Assembly: GCF_015680405.1 (NCBI RefSeq)
Contig: NZ_JADLJS010000028.1
Span: 1 to 64,000, forward strand
From: Pseudomonas pudica
GTDB lineage: Bacteria > Pseudomonadota > Gammaproteobacteria > Pseudomonadales > Pseudomonadaceae
Direction: 5' to 3'
DNA: 64,000 bases
Below, piece after piece: positions 1 to 7,873 of the stretch (the stretch's first letter is position 1; every line of letters begins with the position of its first letter). Under the pieces are notes generated by a model. The model made no database searches. It saw only the letters and a list, made by a program, of their open reading frames with translations, and had not been told where the DNA came from. Made by a program: the position numbers and the translations under genes.

Positions 1-3
1 TGG

Positions 4-163
4 CACGGGCTTCGCCCGTGTTCGCGGGCAAGCCCGCTCCCACAGGGATCACGCCAGCTTTTAGAAATTGAGCAAGACAGTTGCTCCCACACCAACCGCG
101 CCGGCCTCCAGGCCTGCGCTGTACCTGTGGGAGCCGGCTTGCCGGCGATGGGGCCCTGTCAGG
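4..163. repeat. REP pair with short stem-loop
   Basis: Two P. putida-type REP elements in opposite orientation (about 20-48 and 124-163) lie downstream of the minus-strand hydrolase gene. The cores read GCGGGCAAGCCCGC and GCCGGCTTGCCGGC beside CTCCCACAGG or its complement. A separate hairpin CACGGGC-ttc-GCCCGTG sits at 4-20. The region carries no gene and may act as a 3' stabiliser or terminator. Confidence 0.8.
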
Positions 164-1064
164 ACCACGCCACTTTCTTCTGGAAACAGCTCAGCGGTTG
201 TTCACGAAAGGCCAGATAATGGCGCAGCACCTGCACCGGCGCTTCGGTATGCGGGTAATGGCCGATGCCCTGCAACTGCACGGTGTCCGGCTCCGGCACC
301 AGTTGCCGGTAGCGCTCCACCATGTGCGCGCCGGACAGCGGGTCGACCACGCCATTGATGAAGCGCAGCGGCACGCCTTCGTGCTGCATCGCGCCAACCC
401 AGCGTTCGCGGTGCAACCTGCGCTCCGGCATGTACCCCACCAGTTTGTGCAGGATGCGCGTGCCACGGTTGGCGGCGATCAAACTCCAGAAGTCATCCAG
501 CACGCTTTCACTGGGTTGGGTGCAAGAGCCGTAGACCTGGATCACGCTGCGCACCAGGTCGTCACGCCCGAACGAACGCCCTACCAGCCAGCCCAGACGG
601 CTGAGCAGCAACTTCTGGATCAGCAGCATGCGGCAGCTTTCGGGGAACAACCCACTGTTGAGGAACACGCAGCTGGCGATGTTGGCGCGCTGTTCATGAT
701 GCCGCGCCAGCAGTTCCTGCGCCACACTGCCGCCGTAGTCATGGGCCAGCAGATGCACGGGCTGGTCGACCTTCAGCTCGGCGAGCAAGGCCTGCTGCAG
801 GTCGGCCTGCTCCATCAGGCTGTACAGGTGATCGACCGGTTTGGCCGAATCACCAAACCCCAGCATGTCGCAGGCGATCAACCGGAAGCGCTGGGCCAAT
901 GGCCCCCACAGGTAGCGCCAATCCCAGCTGGCAGTGGGGAAGCCGTGCAACAGAAGCAGGGGCTCTCCTTGCCCTGCGGTCCAGTAGCGGATGCTCTGGC
1001 CCCGGAAGCTGAAACTCTGTCCCCGGGTACGCCAGACGCACAATGGAATTTCGGCCATGGGCAT
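159..1064 (-). CDS. Alpha/beta hydrolase, haloalkane dehalogenase/epoxide hydrolase-like
   Basis: A cytoplasmic alpha/beta-fold hydrolase of about 301 residues. An oxyanion-hole HGFP motif lies near residue 40. The nucleophile elbow reads HDYGG near residue 108, so the predicted nucleophile is Asp, as in haloalkane dehalogenases and epoxide hydrolases, rather than the Ser of esterases. The likely acid is in VVDPLSG and the catalytic His in GIGHYPH near the C terminus. The substrate is unknown. The frame is open 21 codons further upstream, but homology to the fold starts after MPMAEIP; ATG at 1064 has a weak GGGA upstream, and ATG at 1058 is an alternative. It is transcribed alone, with a REP pair downstream. 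Confidence 0.85.
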   Translation of the reverse strand: MPMAEIPLCVWRTRGQSFSFRGQSIRYWTAGQGEPLLLLHGFPTASWDWRYLWGPLAQRFRLIACDMLGFGDSAKPVDHLYSLMEQADLQQALLAELKVDQPVHLLAHDYGGSVAQELLARHHEQRANIASCVFLNSGLFPESCRMLLIQKLLLSRLGWLVGRSFGRDDLVRSVIQVYGSCTQPSESVLDDFWSLIAANRGTRILHKLVGYMPERRLHRERWVGAMQHEGVPLRFINGVVDPLSGAHMVERYRQLVPEPDTVQLQGIGHYPHTEAPVQVLRHYLAFREQPLSCFQKKVAWS

Positions 1065-1240
1065 CAGAACGGTCCCGGTGAGGTGGTGTTGGTGGAATAG
1101 AGCAAGGCTGCGGTCATTGCATGTCACCTCGGCACTTACATGTGCTCTCTATGTCGAGGCAGAGTCTAGCCAGCAGCCCATGGGCTGGAACTTGCGTTGC
1201 CAGCCAGCTTGATGACTTGGCGAGTCAGTGGCACGAACGG

Positions 1241-1927
1241 TCAGAGCAGCATGGCCAGCAGCGGTGCCGCGAACAGGTTCAACAACCCGGTCAGGACCAT
1301 GACCAGGCCGGCCACCGAGCCTTCCTCGCGGCCTACCTCCTGCGCCCGGCTGACACCGGCACCATGGGCGCCGACACCGAACAGCGCGCCCCGCGCCAGC
1401 GGCGTGCGCAGCGGCAACCAGCGCAGCAGCACGCCGCCGAACATGGCGCCCAGCACGCCGGTGAACATCACGAACACCGCCGTGAGCTCCGGTACGCCAC
1501 CCAGGTCATGGGCCAAAGGCATGGCAAAGGGCGTGGTGATCGAACGCGGCACCAGCGACAGGGTGGTCGCGCTGTCCAGCGCCAACATATGAGCCAACCC
1601 CCAGGAGCTGGCGATCGAAGCGCTGCTGCCGGCGACCATGCCTACCATCAGTGCCGGCCAGTGGCGCGCCAGCATGGCCCGTTGCTGCCAGATCGGCACC
1701 GCAAAAGCCACGGTCACCGGGCCAAGCACACTCATCAGCCAGTGAGTGTTGCGGGCGTATTCGGCATAAGCGGTGTGCAGCGGCACTGCTACCGCCAGCA
1801 ACAGTACCGGCACCAGGATCAGCGGCGAAAGCAGGTAGCGCCCGCTACGCCGGTACAGCCAGCGGCTGCCCAGATAAGCCAGCAAGGTCAGGGCCAGCCA
1901 GAACAGCGGCATGGGCTCAAGGCTCAT
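1241..1927 (-). CDS. LrgB/CidB-family membrane protein
   Basis: A polytopic inner-membrane protein of 228 residues in the LrgB family, with several hydrophobic segments and the conserved segment SVLGPVTVAFAVPIW. LrgB works with LrgA/CidA-type proteins; in Gram-positive bacteria these pairs are linked to murein-hydrolase control and, more recently, to pyruvate or other small-metabolite transport. A GGAGG ribosome site ends 7 bases before the ATG. The start overlaps the end of the upstream lrgA-like gene by 11 bp, so the two are translationally coupled. The role in Pseudomonas is an inference from the family. Confidence 0.9.
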   Translation of the reverse strand: MSLEPMPLFWLALTLLAYLGSRWLYRRSGRYLLSPLILVPVLLLAVAVPLHTAYAEYARNTHWLMSVLGPVTVAFAVPIWQQRAMLARHWPALMVGMVAGSSASIASSWGLAHMLALDSATTLSLVPRSITTPFAMPLAHDLGGVPELTAVFVMFTGVLGAMFGGVLLRWLPLRTPLARGALFGVGAHGAGVSRAQEVGREEGSVAGLVMVLTGLLNLFAAPLLAMLL

Positions 1928-2303
1928 GGCGCAACCTCCAGCGGCACACCAGTTCCACGGTCAAAGCTGTCACCACCATTACCATCAGGGTGCTCACGGC
2001 GATCACCAGCAGGATGCGCCAGCCCTCGTCAAGGATCAGGGCGCCGTAATCGAGCAGGCTCATCAGCGCCGGGATGAAGAACAGCAGCATCTCGGCCATC
2101 AGCCAGCCGGCGCCCAGTTGCAGCATGGCGGGCTTGAGCACACCCGAGGCAAACAGCAACAGCAGCAATGCCAGGCCCATCACCCCGCCGGGAATCGGCC
2201 AGCCCAGCCAAGTGGCAAGCTGGCCACCGAGCAGGAACAGGGCACAGAGGATCGCCAGCTCGGCGAGCAGGCGCAGGGATTTTTTCAACAACGCGGGTTT
2301 CAT
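1917..2303 (-). CDS. LrgA/CidA-family membrane protein
   Basis: A holin-like protein of 128 residues with four predicted membrane segments and the conserved pattern PIPGGVMGLALL, typical of CidA/LrgA. It is the first gene of a two-gene operon with the LrgB-type gene. An AGGA site precedes the ATG by about eight bases. A LysR regulator is divergently transcribed from the 97-bp gap upstream, an arrangement like CidR-cidAB, which suggests that the regulator controls this operon. Confidence 0.9.
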   Translation of the reverse strand: MKPALLKKSLRLLAELAILCALFLLGGQLATWLGWPIPGGVMGLALLLLLFASGVLKPAMLQLGAGWLMAEMLLFFIPALMSLLDYGALILDEGWRILLVIAVSTLMVMVVTALTVELVCRWRLRHEP

Positions 2304-2375
2304 GGGGGAGTCCTCGACAGGCCCTCATTTTAAGATTTGACTGCCTAGGCCAGAAGCGAATTGTTAGACTGAACG

Positions 2376-2389
2376 CCATTCCAGAATGG
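2376..2389. promoter_or_regulatory. Dyad between lrgA-like gene and LysR gene
   Basis: Inverted repeat CCATTC-CA-GAATGG lies 11 bp upstream of the chosen LysR start and 72 bp from the divergent lrgA-like start. Its position suits an autoregulatory LysR or other operator, but this is inferred from symmetry only. Confidence 0.4.
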
Positions 2390-2400
2390 AATTGCGATCA

Positions 2401-3282
2401 ATGGAATTCAAACAATTGCGCAGCTTTATCGAAGTGGTCCACCGCGGCGGCTTTACCCAAGCGGCGCAGACCCTGCACATCAGCCAGTCGGCGGTGAGCA
2501 AACAGGTGGCCCAGCTCGAGCAAGATGTGGGCCAGCCGCTGCTGGAGCGCCAGGCCTCGCAGCTGCACCTGACCGCTGCCGGGCGCATCGTGCTGGAGCG
2601 TGGCGAAGCCTTGCTGCGCCAACGTCAGGCGCTGCTCAACGAACTGGACGACCTCAGCCAGATGGGCCGCGGTGAACTGCGCCTGGGCTTGCCGATGCTG
2701 GGTAGCGACGCGCTGTTCGCTGGCTTGTTCGCCGAGTATCGGCGGCGTCACCCGAACATCGCGGTCCAGTTGCTCGAAGGCGGAAGCCGCAGCATCGAAC
2801 AGGCAGTCAAGAATGGCGAACTGGAACTGGGTGGAAGCCTGACGCCCAGTGACGAGGCGTTCGACTACCAGCCGTTCTGCAACGAACCACTGGATGCCCT
2901 GTTGCCTGCAGGCCACGCGCTGGCGGGCCAGGCCGGGGTGGACCTGCAACAGCTGGCGGATACGCCGTTCCTGCTTTACCAGCGCAGCTTCGTGCTCAAT
3001 GACCGATTGCTGAAGGCGTGCCAGCAGCAGGGCTTTACCCCCAAGGAAGGCGGGCGCAGTGGCCAGGCGGACTTCCTCGCGGCGCTGGCGGCGGCGGGCC
3101 AGGGCGTGGTGCTGCTGCCCCGTGTGGTGGCGAAAGCGCTGGAGCGCCCCGGTGTGGTGCGCTTGCCGCTGCGCTCGCCGGGGGATTTGCGTTGGGATAT
3201 CGCGTTCATCTGGCGGCGCGGGGCGTATCTGTCGCGGGCGGCGCAGGCGTGGTTGGCGTTGGTGAGCGAGTGGCCGGGATGA
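2401..3282 (+). CDS. LysR-family regulator, probable lrgAB regulator
   Basis: A LysR-type transcription factor of 293 residues. The N-terminal winged helix-turn-helix has the typical TQAAQTLHISQSAVSKQ recognition segment (about residues 20-36), followed by a periplasmic-binding-protein-like effector domain. The start at 2401 (MEFKQLRSF) is preferred because it gives the canonical LysR N terminus; an in-frame ATG at 2386 lies within a dyad. The gene is divergent from the LrgA/LrgB-type pair, as is usual for a LysR protein and its target. A CidR-like role responding to acetate or pyruvate is possible but not shown by the sequence. Confidence 0.9.
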   Translation: MEFKQLRSFIEVVHRGGFTQAAQTLHISQSAVSKQVAQLEQDVGQPLLERQASQLHLTAAGRIVLERGEALLRQRQALLNELDDLSQMGRGELRLGLPMLGSDALFAGLFAEYRRRHPNIAVQLLEGGSRSIEQAVKNGELELGGSLTPSDEAFDYQPFCNEPLDALLPAGHALAGQAGVDLQQLADTPFLLYQRSFVLNDRLLKACQQQGFTPKEGGRSGQADFLAALAAAGQGVVLLPRVVAKALERPGVVRLPLRSPGDLRWDIAFIWRRGAYLSRAAQAWLALVSEWPG

Positions 3283-3291
3283 GTTGCCCTT

Positions 3292-3396
3292 GCCGGCCTC
3301 TTCGCGGGTAAACCCGCTCCCACAGGAACACCACAGCCTCTGAAATCTGTGCAGTAGCTGTGGGAGCGGGTTCACCCGCGAAGCGGCCGGTACAGG
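3292..3396. repeat. REP pair between convergent genes
   Basis: Two oppositely oriented REP elements of the GCGGGTAAACCCGC and GGGTTCACCCGCG type are separated by about 30 bp, between the ends of the LysR gene and the flavodoxin gene. Confidence 0.9.
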
Positions 3397-3409
3397 CGAA
3401 AAATACCCG

Positions 3410-3865
3410 TCAGGCTTTAAGTGTACTCGCCAACTCAGCCAACCAAGGCTCTGCATCCGCCTCCGGAGTCACCGTCTCGCTGGCATCCAGGCGCAACATC
3501 GGCTGCACTTCGCGCACGCCCAGTTCGGCAAACAGTTCGCGCATCTGCTCGCCACCACCGCAATAGGTATCGCCATAACTGCTGTCACCCAGCGCAATCA
3601 CTGCACCCGGCAGGCCACGCCAGGCCGCAGGCAGGGTATCGCGAATGCTGCTGTACAACGGCATGAGGTTGTCCGGCAATTCGCCCATGCCAGTGGTCGA
3701 GGTCACGGCCAGCAAGGCGTCAGGGCCAAAACCTTCAAGGTCCTGCAAGGTGGCGCGGGCCGCATGCCAGGCCTCCAGGCCCTCAGCCTTGAGCAGCGAT
3801 TCAGCGTGACGGGCGACTTCTTCGGCGGTGCCATAGACCGATCCGGAAATAATGGCGACTTTCAT
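3410..3865 (-). CDS. Flavodoxin (MioC-like)
   Basis: A flavodoxin of 151 residues. The FMN phosphate-binding loop SGSVYGTAEEVA is at residues 8-19, and the later flavodoxin segments STTGMGELPDN and LGDSSYGDTYCGGG line the isoalloxazine site. It should act as a soluble one-electron carrier; MioC-type flavodoxins have been tied to biotin synthase and other reductive enzymes. It is divergent from the LOV photoreceptor gene across a 128-bp gap, so the two promoters may share regulation; that link is an inference. Confidence 0.92.
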   Translation of the reverse strand: MKVAIISGSVYGTAEEVARHAESLLKAEGLEAWHAARATLQDLEGFGPDALLAVTSTTGMGELPDNLMPLYSSIRDTLPAAWRGLPGAVIALGDSSYGDTYCGGGEQMRELFAELGVREVQPMLRLDASETVTPEADAEPWLAELASTLKA

Positions 3866-3993
3866 CGGGGAGAGGATTCCGAAACTGAGTGAAAACGTAG
3901 GATACTAGCATCCGGCGCTGGCAAAAGGCCGCCTCTACCAAAGCCACCATCCTCAGCCCTGCTTCGCACCCTTGTTTGCTCAATGGCCCGAAC

Positions 3994-4422
3994 ATGATCA
4001 ACGCGCAACTATTGCAATCCATGGTCGATGCGTCCAATGACGGCATCGTGGTCGCCGAACAAGAAGGCGACGACACCATCCTCATCTACGTGAACGCGGC
4101 CTTCGAACGCCTGACCGGCTACAGCCGTGACGAAATCCTCTACCAGGATTGCCGCTTCCTGCAGGCCGACGACCGCGACCAGCTTGGCCGCGCCCGCATC
4201 CGCAAGGCCCTGGCCGAAGGCCGCCCGTGCCGCGAAGTGCTGCGCAACTACCGCAAGGATGGCAGCTCTTTCTGGAACGAACTGTCGATCACCCCGGTAA
4301 GGCACGACACCGAACAGCGCACCTACTTCATCGGTATCCAGAAAGACGTTACTCGCCAGGTCGAACTGGAGCGGGAACTGGCGCAACTGCGCGTTCGTCC
4401 GAAACCCGACGAACGCACCTGA
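3994..4422 (+). CDS. Short LOV blue-light photoreceptor (PpSB1-LOV-like)
   Basis: A protein of 142 residues made of one LOV (PAS) domain and short flanking helices, without an output domain. The flavin-adduct cysteine is C53 in the YQDCRFLQ motif, matching GxNCRFLQ of LOV domains, followed by an FMN-contacting NYRKDG segment and the FIGIQKDV strand. The length and sequence closely resemble PpSB1-LOV of P. putida KT2440, a photoreceptor known for a very slow dark recovery. The start at 3994 gives MINAQLLQ as in that protein; an ATG 18 bp upstream is less likely. A LitR-like MerR gene and a PilZ-like gene follow, which suggests a light-signalling locus. Confidence 0.95.
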   Translation: MINAQLLQSMVDASNDGIVVAEQEGDDTILIYVNAAFERLTGYSRDEILYQDCRFLQADDRDQLGRARIRKALAEGRPCREVLRNYRKDGSSFWNELSITPVRHDTEQRTYFIGIQKDVTRQVELERELAQLRVRPKPDERT

Positions 4423-4478
4423 ACCAAGTTCGCCACGCACGGTCAATCCCGTTGAAGAAATCGCTATCGAGTTCGATC

Positions 4479-5096
4479 ATGCAAGCAGAAGCGCTCCTGA
4501 CCCAGGACGAGCTGGATTTCATACAGAACATGCAGCATTCGCCACAGTTGAACCTGGCCGACCCCATGTCGAGCCTGCTGGTCAATGGCGACCGACGCAT
4601 CCAGAGCTTGCTCACCCGCTTGGTGGCCAACGAGCAGGTAACCCTGCAGGCCCAGTTCAACAACCAGCAGATCAGCTTCCCGCTGCAACTGGTGGAAGAC
4701 GAGTTCCATGCCCTGCACCTGCAACTGGGCTCACCGGAAATCTACGAGGACGGCCCAATGCTGCGCCCCTGGCGCCTGTCGATGGAGCAACCGAGCGCAC
4801 TGCTCGATGCCCATGGGCAGGAAAGTGGCCTGTGGGTTCGCGATATTTCGTTCAAGGGTACATTGCTGGAAGTTCGTGGCCTGCCAGCGGCACCAGCCCG
4901 CTTCGACCTGCGCTTCGCCCCTGGCGGCATCCCACCCATCGAACTTCATGGCGTGCTTGGCCGGCGCATCGGCCCGGACCTGGCCGCCTACGACCTCAGC
5001 CAAAGCCCGGCCGAAGAGATCGAACGCCTGCGCGACTACATCCTCCAGGCCCACCGCCGGGCCCACCCCGAGCTTCACACTCAGGTATCTAGCTGA
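4479..5096 (+). CDS. PilZ/YcgR-like protein, putative c-di-GMP binder
   Basis: A soluble protein of 205 residues. The C-terminal half resembles a PilZ domain: D122-I-S-F-K-G127 fits the DxSxxG c-di-GMP motif, while the preceding arginine motif is degenerate (R96-P-W-R99 instead of RxxxR). The N-terminal half may be a YcgR-like domain. It lies 56 bp after the LOV gene on the same strand and may be co-transcribed. Its end overlaps the end of the convergent MerR-type gene by 16 bp. Binding of c-di-GMP is uncertain given the incomplete arginine motif. Confidence 0.7.
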   Translation: MQAEALLTQDELDFIQNMQHSPQLNLADPMSSLLVNGDRRIQSLLTRLVANEQVTLQAQFNNQQISFPLQLVEDEFHALHLQLGSPEIYEDGPMLRPWRLSMEQPSALLDAHGQESGLWVRDISFKGTLLEVRGLPAAPARFDLRFAPGGIPPIELHGVLGRRIGPDLAAYDLSQSPAEEIERLRDYILQAHRRAHPELHTQVSS

Positions 5097-6016
5097 CCGG
5101 CCAGAAACTGCCGCAAACGCTGGCGCATCACGCTACTTTGCGCCCCCAGGCAGGCGATCGGGCTGCCAGCCAGGCTGTCCTGTGCCAGTTCCGCCGCTTC
5201 ACCAGCCAGTAATAAAGGGCATTCCAGCCCTGCCACCAGGCGCGTCAGGCGCCGGGTGAGTTCCGACGTGGGCGACTGATGGGAGAACAGCACCATGGCA
5301 TCCGGTTTCAGGCGCTCGCAGACCAGTGCCAGTTCTGCCAGCGGCTGCCCGCTCGCCAGTGGCGTCACGCCAACTTCATCGCTGCCCAAGGTCAGGCTGG
5401 TCACCAGCAAATCCAACTCGTGGCACTGCCCCGGCAATGGCGCCAACAGCACCATGCGGCTGCGCGGTGCACGGGCAAGTTGCAAGCGGGCGGACACCCT
5501 GCCACGCAGGAACTGATCGAAAAACAGCCACTCGCTGGTCTGCCCGTAGCCGCCCTGCCCGGCCGCCAGGTCATGCCACACCGGCATGAACACTTCACTG
5601 AATACCTGGTCCAGGGTGCAGGCGGCAAACACCTCATCGAACAGGCGGTCCAGGCCGGACAGGTCAAAACGTTGCAGCGCCTGGCGAATTTGCTGCTGCC
5701 AGCGCGCCCAGGCGCCCGTCGCGCCACCTGCCTGCCCGGCAACGGCATGATCACGCGCGAGGATGCTGGCAACCTTGCTTACCGCCACGCCGCGCTCCAG
5801 CCAGCCAAGGATGCGACGGATGTCATCGATGTCGGCTTGGGAATACAAGCGGTGGCCACTGTCGGTGCGGGTTGGCTGGATCAGGCCATGGCGGCGCTCC
5901 CAGGCGCGCAAGGTCACGGCATTGACGCCAGTCAGGCGGGAAACCTCACGGATTGGAAACAGGTCCTGCTGCGCCAGGCCCGCATCGATTAACGGATTCA
6001 GTCCCTGTTCGTTCAT
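5081..6016 (-). CDS. MerR-family regulator with CarH/LitR-like sensor domain
   Basis: A transcription factor of 311 residues. Residues about 18-85 form a MerR DNA-binding domain (IREVSRLTGVNAVTLRAWE). The rest has the layout of CarH/LitR: a four-helix region and a Rossmann-like domain. The lower cobalamin ligand segment survives as GQCHELD with H199, but the EH of the upper cap motif reads E162-W163, so adenosylcobalamin is probably not bound. Such proteins are the class II LitR (PplR) group, which in P. putida works with LOV proteins. The start at 6016 gives MNEQGLNP; upstream codons are atypical. Confidence 0.85.
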   Translation of the reverse strand: MNEQGLNPLIDAGLAQQDLFPIREVSRLTGVNAVTLRAWERRHGLIQPTRTDSGHRLYSQADIDDIRRILGWLERGVAVSKVASILARDHAVAGQAGGATGAWARWQQQIRQALQRFDLSGLDRLFDEVFAACTLDQVFSEVFMPVWHDLAAGQGGYGQTSEWLFFDQFLRGRVSARLQLARAPRSRMVLLAPLPGQCHELDLLVTSLTLGSDEVGVTPLASGQPLAELALVCERLKPDAMVLFSHQSPTSELTRRLTRLVAGLECPLLLAGEAAELAQDSLAGSPIACLGAQSSVMRQRLRQFLAGQLDT

Positions 6017-6235
6017 CTGCACGGGGGTACCCTGTGTTCCCAAGTTGAACACTAGTCTACTACGGCAATACCAAACGCTGGGCCGCAACCGTTTGCCGGC
6101 TGACAGTTGCCGAAGATCATGCATGAGCGATAATCCGCGCCCGATTCTTGCATGCACGCCTGCGTCGCCCACCACCCCGGGCCGCACAGCCAAAGGGGCC
6201 GGCTACCCGCCAGCCCCGTTGCCAGGAGATACACG

Positions 6236-6796
6236 ATGTCTACCCCACCCGTCACCCTGATGGTGTCGCGCCGCGCCGCCCATGGCCGCTACCAGGACCT
6301 GCTGGCCTGGCTGCATGAAGGCGAACAGCTGGCCACCGACTTCCCCGGCTACCTTGGCTCGGGCATCCTCGCGCCGCCCCGCGACAGCGACGAATTCCAG
6401 ATAATCTTCCGTTTCAGCGACGAGCCAACCCTGCATGCCTGGGAGCATTCCGCCTCGCGCCGGGCCTGGTTGCAGCGTGGCACCGGCCTGTTCGAACGCC
6501 CCAAAGAAGCGCGCGTTAGCGGCATCGACCACTGGTTCGGCACCAACATGGTGCAAAAACCCCCGCGCTGGAAGCAAGCCGTGGCCATATGGCTGGCATT
6601 CTTCCCGGTCTCATTGGTGTTCAACCTGGTGTTCGGCCACTGGCTGGCAGCGCTGGAACTGGTGCCCCGTGTACTGCTCAGCACCCTGGGCCTGACGCCG
6701 GTGATGGTCTACCTGTTCATCCCCCTTTCCACCCGCCTGCTGGCCGGCTGGTTGCATGCATCACCGGCCCCTGCTGGCGCCCTGCGCAGCCGCTGA
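6236..6796 (+). CDS. Antibiotic biosynthesis monooxygenase-domain membrane protein
   Basis: A protein of 186 residues with an N-terminal ABM-type alpha/beta-barrel half (about residues 1-100) and a C-terminal pair of transmembrane helices (about 115-170), the architecture of COG3224 proteins. ABM domains are found in small cofactor-free oxygenases, but no catalytic role is established for this membrane subgroup. AGGAG lies 9 bp before the ATG at 6236, which fixes the start. It is divergent from the LitR-like regulator over a 219-bp gap, so it is a candidate target. Confidence 0.8.
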   Translation: MSTPPVTLMVSRRAAHGRYQDLLAWLHEGEQLATDFPGYLGSGILAPPRDSDEFQIIFRFSDEPTLHAWEHSASRRAWLQRGTGLFERPKEARVSGIDHWFGTNMVQKPPRWKQAVAIWLAFFPVSLVFNLVFGHWLAALELVPRVLLSTLGLTPVMVYLFIPLSTRLLAGWLHASPAPAGALRSR

Positions 6797-6859
6797 GACC
6801 AGGCCATACAAGCGGTAGACAGTTCGGGTATGCTGGGCGGCAACCAAAGGACAGACAAG

Positions 6860-7567
6860 TTGACCGCCCCGAACATGAACAGCCCCATTCTCGTTACCGG
6901 AGCCAGCCAGCGCGTCGGGCTGGCCCTGGCCCTTGAACTGGCACAGGCCGGCCATACGGTGGTCAGTGCCAGCCGCAGCGTCCAGCCACAGGCGGCCCAC
7001 CCGAATATCGTGCAGTTCCAGGCCGACCTGTGCCAGGCGACCGACCGCCAGGCCCTGATCGACTATCTGCACAACCATTACGACGGCTTGCGCGCGATCA
7101 TCCACAACGCCTCGCTGTGGCTCGACGATGGCCTCGACAACCTCGAGACCATGTTCCGCCTGCACGTCGAAGCGCCCTACCACCTCAACCTGGCCCTGGG
7201 CGACCTGCTGGCCAAGGTGGAAAAGGCCGACATCATCCACATTTGCGACGAAACCTCTTCACGCGGCAGCAAAAGCCACATCGGCTACGCCGCGACCAAG
7301 GCCGCGTTGCAGAACATGGTGCTGTCGTTCGCCGAAAAATATGCGCCCAAGGTGCATGTGAACGGTATCCTGCCGGGGCTGCTTATCCTCAAGGAAGGGG
7401 GTGACGAAACCTACCGCCAGCAGACGCTGAAAAAGGCCCTGCTGGAGTTCGAACCCGGCGCCGGCCCGCTGATCGAGACGGTCAAGTACCTGCTCGCCAG
7501 CCAGTACAGCACCGGCAGCCAGGTGGTCATCAACGGTGGCCGCCACCTGAAGAACCGCATGACCTGA
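6860..7567 (+). CDS. folM: FolM-like dihydromonapterin/dihydrofolate reductase
   Basis: A short-chain dehydrogenase/reductase of 235 residues. The nucleotide motif is TGASQRVG near the N terminus, and the catalytic Tyr-Lys pair lies in YAATK (about residue 140). FolM reduces dihydromonapterin, and dihydrofolate weakly, to the tetrahydro form; in Pseudomonas this supplies the cofactor of phenylalanine hydroxylase. A TTG start at 6860 is chosen because AAAGGA lies eight bases before it, while the internal ATG at 6875 has no ribosome site. It heads an apparent operon with the DUF1244 and HopJ genes. Confidence 0.85.
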   Translation: MTAPNMNSPILVTGASQRVGLALALELAQAGHTVVSASRSVQPQAAHPNIVQFQADLCQATDRQALIDYLHNHYDGLRAIIHNASLWLDDGLDNLETMFRLHVEAPYHLNLALGDLLAKVEKADIIHICDETSSRGSKSHIGYAATKAALQNMVLSFAEKYAPKVHVNGILPGLLILKEGGDETYRQQTLKKALLEFEPGAGPLIETVKYLLASQYSTGSQVVINGGRHLKNRMT

Positions 7568-7576
7568 GAGAAGCCC

Positions 7577-7873
7577 ATGACCCCACAGCAACAGCTCGAA
7601 CTCGAGGCCGCCGCGTTCCGGCGCCTGGTCGAACACCTGCAGAAGCGCACCGACGTGCAGAACATCGACCTGATGAACCTGTCCGGCTTCTGCCGCAACT
7701 GCCTGTCCAAGTGGTACAAGGCCGCGGCTGACGAGCGCCAGCTCGACCTGAGCCTGGATGACGCCCGCGAAGCGGTGTACGGCATGCCCTACGCCGAGTG
7801 GAAAGCCCAATACCAGAAAGAAGCCAGCGCCGGCCAACAAGCGGCGTTCGAAAAAGGAAAACCCCGTGACTGA
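7577..7873 (+). CDS. DUF1244 family protein
   Basis: A small soluble protein of 98 residues, recognised as DUF1244 by the central segment NLSGFCRNCLSKWY with its CxxC-like pair and by the DAREAVYGMPYAEWK stretch. The two cysteines could bind metal, but no function is established for the family. It starts 9 bp after folM and its last codons overlap the GTG start of the next gene by 8 bp, so the three genes are very likely co-translated. Confidence 0.9.
   Translation: MTPQQQLELEAAAFRRLVEHLQKRTDVQNIDLMNLSGFCRNCLSKWYKAAADERQLDLSLDDAREAVYGMPYAEWKAQYQKEASAGQQAAFEKGKPRD

Noticed and set aside
1174..1187. Perfect palindrome CAGCCCA-TGGGCTG after the lrgB-like gene.
   Set aside because: No T tract and no fitting regulator context; 14-bp GC-rich palindromes can occur by chance.
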